This document shows, piece by piece, positions 56,638-64,000 of a DNA stretch of 64,000 nt (position 1 is its first letter; each line of letters begins with the position of its first letter). Made by a program: the position numbers and the translations under genes. This stretch comes from Ustulina deusta. Its lineage: Eukaryota; Ascomycota; Sordariomycetes; Xylariales; Xylariaceae. The DNA lies in the NCBI GenBank assembly GCA_023159155.1, contig JAJNNX010000005.1, forward strand, positions 682,001-746,000, written 5' to 3'. The notes below the pieces were generated by a model. It was not told where the DNA came from. It did no database searches and saw nothing but the letters and a program-made list of their open reading frames with translations.

Positions 56638-58008
56638 TCAAGGCGTATTTTCCCCTTCGGGATCCAATAATTTGTTGCCTTTTATCAGTGATTCAAGCCA
56701 TTCTCCTGCTATGTTAAGCATGCTGCTTTTGCTGTAACCGCCGTTTTGTAGGTTTGGAACAATGAAGGTAAGGTCATCGAATCCTTCCTTAATGGCACCC
56801 CGTCTCTTTTGTTCGCTTTTGATATGGTTTTCTCTCTTCTGCGCATCGGTCAAGTTTTCACGTGGTGGTTTGGGTTGACTCGGTGCGGATTTTCGTCGTT
56901 TTCCGGCGGTTTCTTGGGTCACCGAGGATGAGTCGGGCGATTCATTGAGGTCACCTCCGGATTTACGCTTTTTCGCCATAGCTTTTGACGGCAATTGCGC
57001 TTTATACTCGCCATCTTCTTCCCCCTCCAGCTTAGCCCTGCTCCTTCGGCGCCTCCTATTCGGTGTCGCTGGGGTTTCTTCCGCTTTATTATACCCATTT
57101 GGGGTCTCGGGGACCCTATGTGTAGACGCTTCCTTGTTGCCTATTGGACTTGAAGCTCGAGTGTTTGGAGTACTGCTAGCTAGCGTCAAAGCTTCCCTCA
57201 CCGTGACCATTCGCTTTTTCTCGAGAGCTTCACTTGATTCATGCTGTGGCGGCACAAAACCCTGATTCCTAGCAAAAAGAGCATCGGAACCCCATTGCAA
57301 TTCTGGTCGCTCTGCTATACGTTGAGCAGTCGATTCCTGGCTTCCAAATATCATATCTGTGAATAACATCTCGGGCTCATTGGACCTTTGGGGTCGTATA
57401 GGGTCACAGTGATCTTGTATGGGGTGGGGCTGAGGAAAAGCGTTTCTATACGCTCTTGAAGGTTGTGTATTGGGTAATGGGTGTAAGCTGTTCAACGAGT
57501 AGGCGTTGGTATGACCGGATTGTAGTGTTGTCAGGGAGGCGGCTGCATCTGTGTGCGCATCTTGCTCGACCGGGACGTGGAAGAATCTTTGGTCATGGAA
57601 GAATTGAGGGTGTTGATGGAAGTGAGTCAGGGTTGGTTGTGGTTGTGGTTGTGGTTGGTGTAGCGGTTGTTGACGTATCGGAGGTGGCGGCGGTGGCATT
57701 ACTCTTCGTACAAATGTGAAAGTGCCTGGCAAGTTGGCAGGAGGCAGCTCCGTTATGGCTGCCGAGGCCAAATCAGGCGGAGGCTGCGGTCCGAAAGATG
57801 TCGAATGACCGACGAAATTAGGCGCAACATGGCCACTCCACTGGTCACTAAAATTCAAGCTATCGCCGAATTGCATCCAGTGGTCAGACTGCAAGTTGCT
57901 GAAGAAGCTTCCCAGGAGAGTATGGTCGTTCGGGTCTAATATGGGATTACCGTGCGGTAACGGAGGTGTCATGACAAGGTCATCTACTATAAAATCTGGC
58001 ATAGCCAT
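56638..58008 (-). CDS. bHLH transcription factor
   Basis: DNA-binding regulator that should dimerise and bind E-box-like sites. Single exon, 456 aa, ATG 58008. The bHLH domain is near the C-terminus, about residues 385-445. The basic region reads KRENHIKSEQKRRGAIKEGF with the His, Glu and Arg residues that contact an E-box, and helix 1, loop and helix 2 run DDLTFIVPNL, NGGYSKSSMLNIAGEWLESL. It resembles the filamentous-fungal factors annotated as GlcD gamma-like HLH proteins. Upstream are Pro/Gln/His-rich activation-type stretches (QPQPQPQPTL, HFHQHPQFFHDQRFF) and a basic RRRRRSRAK nuclear signal at about 320. Targets are unknown; no biosynthetic genes flank it. Confidence 0.88.
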   Translation of the reverse strand: MAMPDFIVDDLVMTPPLPHGNPILDPNDHTLLGSFFSNLQSDHWMQFGDSLNFSDQWSGHVAPNFVGHSTSFGPQPPPDLASAAITELPPANLPGTFTFVRRVMPPPPPPIRQQPLHQPQPQPQPTLTHFHQHPQFFHDQRFFHVPVEQDAHTDAAASLTTLQSGHTNAYSLNSLHPLPNTQPSRAYRNAFPQPHPIQDHCDPIRPQRSNEPEMLFTDMIFGSQESTAQRIAERPELQWGSDALFARNQGFVPPQHESSEALEKKRMVTVREALTLASSTPNTRASSPIGNKEASTHRVPETPNGYNKAEETPATPNRRRRRSRAKLEGEEDGEYKAQLPSKAMAKKRKSGGDLNESPDSSSVTQETAGKRRKSAPSQPKPPRENLTDAQKRENHIKSEQKRRGAIKEGFDDLTFIVPNLQNGGYSKSSMLNIAGEWLESLIKGNKLLDPEGENTP

Positions 58009-61000
58009 GGTTAGAGCATCGTGAGGATGTCAAGGCCGAGGCATCGGCTCGTAGGGGTGACAGCGGCGTCGAGGCACTTACAGCCAAAAGGGCCCCGGGG
58101 CAGCTCTGACGAACCCATCTCGGGCGGTACACGCTCGCCGCGGCGGACATGAGTGCTTCGTCTGTTGGTACTTGCCACGCCAAACAGATGAGCCTCGGCC
58201 GCGGAGGCTCCTGCAAGCCTTCCCGTAGAGACTGCAACACGAGCTCACCGGCTAAGACAAGGTGATCGCGATCGAGGATGCAGGAACACAGCAGACAAAT
58301 GTCTCGGCCACTCTATCGAGAATCGGCGCGGGGGTTCGGCCGTAGGGCGGTTCGACCTTGTATGAATCGGAACAATGCGAGCCCCGAAAATACTATATAG
58401 CTATCAAGAAAACCTGGCGGCTCGATTCAAGATGGGCACGGGCACGGGCTCGAGCTCGAGCTCGAGCACGAGCGGGACGAGGAGGAGGAGGGTTGGCCAG
58501 AGTAGAATATTGGCGGCCCGTGCTTTGCGGTGGCGCAGATATGCGATATCAAGTCGCGAGGAACCCGGGCCGTTGCTATAGAATGGGCGGGCGAGCAGGT
58601 CGTCGAGGTCGTCGAGGTCGTTGGGATCGGTTTCGTGGTCGCTAAGGCGGGAAACTGGGATAAAAAGCACCCGAGCGAAGATGAGCACAAGAGTCGACAC
58701 AGTAAAGTGGTAGGAAATCGATCAAGGCGGCTATTGTTCCCTATGGATCGCGCATTGCTGGGGCCGAGCTCTGTCAGTCATGGCAACAGTGGAAAGCATC
58801 GTTAACGTTTCGAAGAAAAACGCCATGGGAGAAGCGAGCGTGGGCTGCTAGCGATCTGCAACTAATAAACTAATGCCTGAGGGAGGTAGCAAGCAGGCGG
58901 AGAGGGAGGTAGAAGGTACCATCCTTCCAAGGCAGTCCCGGCTATGTGTGGGGTGCGGGAGTTAGCAGCGTCTTGTAGTGCACAGGAGGGAGGTGGTGCT
59001 TCGAACGCGACCGAATAGGTGCTCGCCCGCCGAGGACGAAGCCACCGAGCCTGTCAGGTTACAGGTAAAAAGCGAGTGACCTTGCAACGCTCCACTAACC
59101 TTAGATAGGTAACTTCCACCACCTAACAAGGTGTCGGGCGAACTAGGTACCAACGACCGTCTCTACCAATTACATACACAGCCTTACTTAATTCGAAGTA
59201 CTTAGTGAACACCTTACTTTCAGCTTCGACCGATCCTCCCTACCGACATATGTACGGAAGAGCAAAAGCTTTTTCTTCCAGTGAATAGAACCATACAAAC
59301 AGCATTAAGGCAGCGAGTGACCGGGAGGTGGGGTTAGGTAAGTTACCCTGTGCTGTTTGGTTTGTTTGTGTCCTCTTTTTAGGTGGAAGGATTGATGGCA
59401 ATTCTGGGCGCTGCAACAACATCTCTGGTCAAGGTAACGGTAGCCTTTGGTCCGAATAAACGAATCGTAGCAGTCTTGGTGCCGCTATTCAACTGCAGTG
59501 AGAAAAAAAGCGTTGCATATATGTGGTGGCATGCGTGTTCATGCACCCCGCTATGGATAACAACATTGGCTATGCCACATAGGTAGTAGGCCTAGCAACT
59601 CGGTGCTCGAGAATAGTTGGTCCGCCGTAAGCAGTATGAGTAGTGTAGGTAGGTGTCTCGGTACATGCCGATATCCGTCCAGTTCTGTCAACAAGCCGAT
59701 GTAAACAATGTTGCTAAGTAACGAATCAAACTCAAGTCAAGTCTTAATCAGGTAGCATTCCGGACTTGGGATTAGATACTACCTAAGCTCCTCAAACCCT
59801 GGACGTAATTCATGACACGTGTAAGTCTTTATACATTCTTGATATTTAAGGTCAAGGTTCTACTTCTACTCCCTCTATAACATCTTACTCCTTGAATAGT
59901 TTTGGTTACTGATTGTCACCTCTTCAACATTTGTTTCCACGACTTATCACTTGACCTCTCGTCCCCTTCGCCCCCTTCGCCCCCTTTCTTGCGTACACAC
60001 GTCTTTTGTCTATTGCAGTATAGTGTATTCTATAACAGGTAACAACTATCCCAATTATGACGGCATCGAGGGTATTGATTAGAAACCTTAAAACAGGGAA
60101 TTGGTGTAGTACCTGGTGTACATTAGGGCAATGCATGCTGCAATGCTAGGTTAGGTACCTAGTGATGCGGGTACTACGCTTGGCATCTTGAATTGTCCTT
60201 TAATTACTAGTAATCTCATTTACCCCTCGTCGCTCTATAGCCACGCCCGGTATCCAACCTAAACAGACAGAGATTGACTAGTGTGCTCGATATTTTATTT
60301 GACCTAAAGTTAGACAGAAGGGCCAGCTTGCGTTAGATAGTCTTCGGGTATCGCGAACTAAGTCTTGAGCTAACTGTCGTTCTCTGTCAGCGGTGGTAAT
60401 TTTCTAGGCGCAATCACATGTCAGGAATCCGGCAGAAAGCTATCGATCCATTTTTTATTTCATGTTATTTTATTTATTTTTTTCGCCAATCCCTAGAGAG
60501 GCTTCCATGTCTTTTCGTGCTGTACAACATGCTACCTCAAGGTGGGTTAAGAGAGGTAGGGAGTATGTAGGTAACGCAACGTTGTCCCGGTGCCAAGGGT
60601 CTCCTCTACCAGGCCGCACATACGCACATGCACATACCTGCCTACTATCATTACTTAAACATTTAGGTATGGTATCGGTATTCCTTTATTGTGGACTCAT
60701 ATATCTAACCTACCTAGTGTATACTTCCGGGTTGCCTTTCTTACCCCAACACGGCCCCACGCATCCAGCGGTTGTGTAAAACTCATTCTTCTCTTAGTGA
60801 AAGCCCTTGTCCTAACGCCCCGAAGCCAAGATGAGTCGTTGTTGGCGCGGGGTAAGAGTAAGTGTAACCTTCTCAAACCCACCTCTATAGCCTCCCTAGT
60901 AAGTGGCGTAAGTGTGCACGACTAGGTTGGCTAGGTTGATGGGGAATGCAGGTTCCCTACCGGCATTTATCTACTGCTCATACTGAAAAAATATAACTGA

Positions 61001-61748
61001 AATAATTGATCACGTTCTATCTACCGTAGGTATCTGGAAACTGTTTTCAGCAGCTCCATCATGATATAATACCGTGGGTAAGTAGACTTTGCATTAAAAT
61101 TAGGATAGTGTTGAGGCTTTTCCTAGACTACAGGTTGCGGGTTACCTAACCTGCTCATGTAGGTGCTCAAGTAGTGTAGGCTACTTATGTATACTTGGAC
61201 TATGTAACAACTACGAGCGATCTGAGCCAACATCTACCAAAATACTAAAATACCAAAAAATGGTCTCCTCCTTTTCAAATCTTTATTTCATCGTCACACA
61301 GAAATGCCGTCGGCCCAAAAAACATGTCTGCAGGCACCAAAAATAAGCAGCACAACCATGTTCCTCCACCGTCGACCGTGTCAACCCTGTCTGTCCACAG
61401 AGTCGAGACCCGCCCCCTTAATAACCCAAACCAAAAAAAAAAAAGAAGCTAACGGCGACACTACACTACACTCATCTAGTGTAAGCAACCTATGTACCTA
61501 GGTCAGGTGGGCAGGCAGCGTCGAAAAAGCTAACAGTAGCTAGCAGAAGCCGAGGTTGGTGAGATTGACGGCACAGTCGAGATATCTCAAACCCGAGATG
61601 GTTGACCTGCATAGGCTTTCTTGCTTCCGCTTCGCATGAGCTAGCTAGGTAGACTCGTCTAATTCCGTACCTGCATGAATTATCTCATCGTCCGTTCGTC
61701 TTGCCCGACTCCATACACCGAGACGCGTCGAGACACGGGCGCGCAACA
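58009..61748. other. 3.7-kb spacer, the longest gene-free stretch
   Basis: The left 400 nt are the bHLH promoter. A GC-rich patch with CACGGG and CTCGAG units lies at 58435-58478. The rest has many TACCTA, TAGGTA and CCTAGGTA motifs (59146, 60158, 60708, 61495) and short frames with no motif. Confidence 0.5.
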
Positions 61749-63476
61749 ATGACATCGTCCACGCCCCTCCTCCAGCGGCCTCAAGCCCAAGCAAGGCTGG
61801 ACAAGGCCGTCCCGCCGATATTACAGCCTGTGCTTAGGGCCTATGTCCTGGGGTATGCGTCTGCTGTTGCACCGCGGGTTCTGACGTTGATTCTGCACAA
61901 CGGGGCGAGGTGGAGGAAAGGCAGGGGTCTGAAGACGCCCGCCCAGCCACAACAAGACTCGTTTGCTGCATCCCTACGACATATCCTCTGTACCGGACTG
62001 GACCCTCAGAGATTCCCGACCTTTTGCGCCACCCTGGTTGGTGGCACAACACTGTTGGATGTACGATGCCTACCTATTCTCCCTCCCAATAAATAGAAAA
62101 ACTGACAGGGAATGCAGGTGCTTGTTAGAAGATTAATAAATCGCTTGAAAGCCAAACTGTCGGGCACGGCTAGGCGGAGGTGAGATAATCAATACCCATT
62201 CCTTTTCATGTAAATTAGGTACCTATCATAAGTAGGTACTTAAAGCACGATACATTTCCATCACAGCTTATCCCCAAAATAAGCCTGACAGCGCCACAGA
62301 GTCTCGATATGGATTTCATCGTTTATTGCCGGCTGGCTAAGCCTGCGGCTGCTCCAATCCAAGAAAACCAAGGCGTTTGCCGCCGAAACAAACGCTCTAC
62401 ATGATGATGATGATGATGACAACAAGAAGCAAGAGACCGTCCGATATGCAGGACGAACACTGGATCTAACCCTATTCGCCGCCACCAGAGCCGTCGACGT
62501 GATAGTCGGCGAGCTATGGTCGCAGAGACGGCAGCGCCGGGTCGCCGCCGGTCGATGGTCGTGGGTGAGTGCCACCCACTTACTCCAATACCGATAATTG
62601 CAAGCGTAACCCCCCGATATCTAACCCGCACAGCTGGATTCGTTCGCATCGCGAATGGCCGACCCGTCCATCTTCGCCGTCTCGTGCGCGCTGATCATGT
62701 GGGCGTGGTTCTACGCGCCCTCGGCCCTGCCGCGCTCCTACACCAGGTGGATCAGCTCGGCGGCCGCCGTCGACGCCCGCCTGATCGAGGCGCTGCGCCG
62801 GTGTCGCGAGGGCGCGCTCCGCTACGGCGAGGACACCGGCCACGCCCCGCTGCTGCAGTCCATGTGCGCAGACCACCGGTGGCCGCTGGAATGGGGCGAC
62901 CCGGCCGCCACGATCCCCTTCCCGTGCGAGATGGTGCACATGGGCTGCGGGCCGTCCTGCGAGTACCACGCCCTGTCGCGCTTCCTGCGCTCCTTCAAGT
63001 GGGCCATGGCCACGTATCTCCCCCTGAACCTCCTCGCCCGGCGGGCCAAGGATCCCCAGGGGTTCCGCCGCGCCCTCGCCTCCGCCGCGCGGTCGTCCTC
63101 CTTCCTCGCGGCCTTCATCGCCCTGTTCTACTACGGCGTGTGTCTCGCGCGAACGCGCGTCGGGCCGCATCTCGCGAAAGACGACCCGCGGTCCCGCCAG
63201 GCCATCGACGCGGGCGTCTGCGTCGGCTGCGGCTGCTTTATGTGCGGATGGAGCATCTTCCTCGAGGCGGCGTCGCGGAGGAAGGACATGGCGCTGTTCG
63301 TGGCGCCGCGGGCGCTCGCGACCCTCTTGCCCAGACGATATCCCCTCGCCAAGCAGTGGCGGGAGACGTTCGTCTTCGCGTTCAGCACGGCCGTTGTGTT
63401 TACCTGCGTCTGCGAGAACCGGGGCAGGGTTCGCGGGGTGCTGGGGAGCGTCTTGGGATCTGTGCTCGAGACTTGA
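61749..63476 (+). CDS. TMEM135/Pmp52-like multi-pass membrane protein
   Basis: Family of peroxisomal and mitochondrial membrane proteins (TMEM135, also called PMP52) linked to lipid handling; the fungal role is unclear. Four exons, 61749-62060, 62118-62179, 62300-62564 and 62634-63476, total 1482 nt and give 493 aa. The first exon holds LQPVLRAYVLGYASAVAPRVL and ends VGGTTLLD. Exon 3 has WISSFIAGWLSLRLLQ, a run of Asp encoded by (GAT)n, and LTLFAATRAVDVIVGELW. Exon 4 starts the conserved VSCALIMWAWFYAPSALP then SYTRWISSAA, followed by a Cys-rich CEMVHMGCGPSCEYHAL and further helices (FLAAFIALFYYGVCLA, CVGCGCFMCGWSIFLE). Exon 4 has very high third-position GC. The Cys-rich block matches the TMEM135 C-rich signature as I remember it. 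Confidence 0.8.
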
Positions 63477-63799
63477 GAAGGGTTGATGGAGGAGTGCGCG
63501 AGGATCTGTCTAGGGAAAGGAGACGCGGCTGCTATGGACCTCTGCGCCATAGACATGTATTAACTGTATACCACCTGTACAATGACAATAGTAGTAATCC
63601 AATGTCTAATGATTATCCAACGTTCACGGCGAATCGGTAGTAGGAATAAAGCCAAGCCAGATAGTATTACGACCATACGTACTAACCTTAGTTCTTACAC
63701 GGTCCAGTATACTAGGCTATGCCAAGATATCTCTGGTGGTTTTATGGACGCATTGATACTACTACCTAGCAGTCCATGAATCCCCTTCCATCAGACCAC
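63477..63799. other. 3' spacer between convergent genes
   Basis: 3' flanks of the TMEM135-like and alpha-galactosidase genes. Nothing else seen. Confidence 0.5.
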
Positions 63800-64000
63800 T
63801 CACAGCCTCTCCATCTTGAGAATAATGCTCTGATAATCCGCATTCGGCCACGTCAAGCTAAGCCCTGTATTAATGAGCGTAGACCCAGAAAACGTAGCCT
63901 CGTATGCGTCCCCCGTGAGCTTATATTTAGCGTCCGCATCGAGACCCTTCAATTTCACCGGCGGCGGCAGGGGTTTGGTCTCGGAGCGGACCTGGAACAC
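63800..64000 (-). CDS. GH36 alpha-galactosidase, C-terminal end (partial)
   Basis: Cleaves terminal alpha-1,6-galactose from raffinose-type sugars and galactomannan, if the missing part is intact. Only the last 66 codons are in the window, and the gene continues past the right edge. The visible beta-domain reads FQVRSETKPLPPPVKLKGLD, DADAKYKLTGDAYEATFSG, STLINTGLSLTWPNADYQS, ending LKMERL. The motif SGSTL-(I/M)-N-(T/A)-G followed by WP-x-A-DYQS is the usual close of fungal GH36 enzymes of the AglC type. The stop is TGA at 63800-63802. Confidence 0.7.
   Translation of the reverse strand: MFQVRSETKPLPPPVKLKGLDADAKYKLTGDAYEATFSGSTLINTGLSLTWPNADYQSIILKMERL

Noticed and set aside
58435..58478. 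CACGGG and CTCGAG units that look like a tandem repeat array
   Set aside because: Too few and imperfect to be a satellite. No spacer-repeat structure of any CRISPR kind, which is also not expected in a fungus.
1..64000. Secondary-metabolite gene cluster
   Set aside because: An SDR, a bHLH factor and a dehydrogenase are present but far apart, with no PKS, NRPS or terpene synthase core gene.

Overview
The window is nuclear DNA of a filamentous ascomycete, most likely a Sordariomycete. Genes carry many short introns (45 to 300 nt) with GT..AG ends and CTAAC or CTGAC branch sites. Both strands are used with no operons. The families seen are fungal (2EXR, Pth11-type rhodopsin-like membrane protein, DUF3435, fungal PD-(D/E)XK, Mug190, Sde2, Hul4), and the spacers are dotted with the palindrome-like motif TACCTAGGTA typical of several Sordariomycete genomes. 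Exon structures below were built by hand from splice signals and frame closure. Where stated, exon lengths sum to a whole number of codons.

Left 6 kb: an accessory, decayed island. It holds the 3' part of a rhodopsin-domain membrane protein gene, a fungal PD-(D/E)XK nuclease-like pseudogene broken by four in-frame stops, and a relic of a DUF3435 tyrosine-recombinase-like gene (the family of Starship captains).

6.6-27 kb: conserved single genes with wide spacers. They are a 2EXR protein, a Hul4-type HECT ubiquitin ligase, an uncharacterised 349-aa protein, a GT31-type Golgi glycosyltransferase, a nine-exon zinc polyol/alcohol dehydrogenase, ribosomal protein eS10 and the splicing factor Sde2. 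The last two are divergent over a 540-bp shared promoter.

30-42 kb: the densest block. It has an SDR oxidoreductase, Cox12 divergent from a B12D/MLRQ-like small mitochondrial protein, an RRM protein divergent from the COPII coat protein Sec31, and mitochondrial ribosomal protein mL61/MRP49. Three of these carry unusual splicing. The Cox12 gene appears to contain a 3-nt microexon, the B12D-like gene a 12-nt microexon, and the mL61 gene a GC-AG intron.

43-64 kb: a decayed multi-membrane-segment gene, a Mug190-like SMP/C2 lipid-transfer protein, a low-complexity nuclear-type protein, DNA polymerase iota with an overlapping upstream ORF, a bHLH transcription factor, a TMEM135/Pmp52-like membrane protein, and the 3' end of a GH36 alpha-galactosidase cut by the window edge. 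Long spacers (27.1-30.4, 48.9-50.6, 52.1-53.8 and 58.0-61.7 kb) show no convincing genes.
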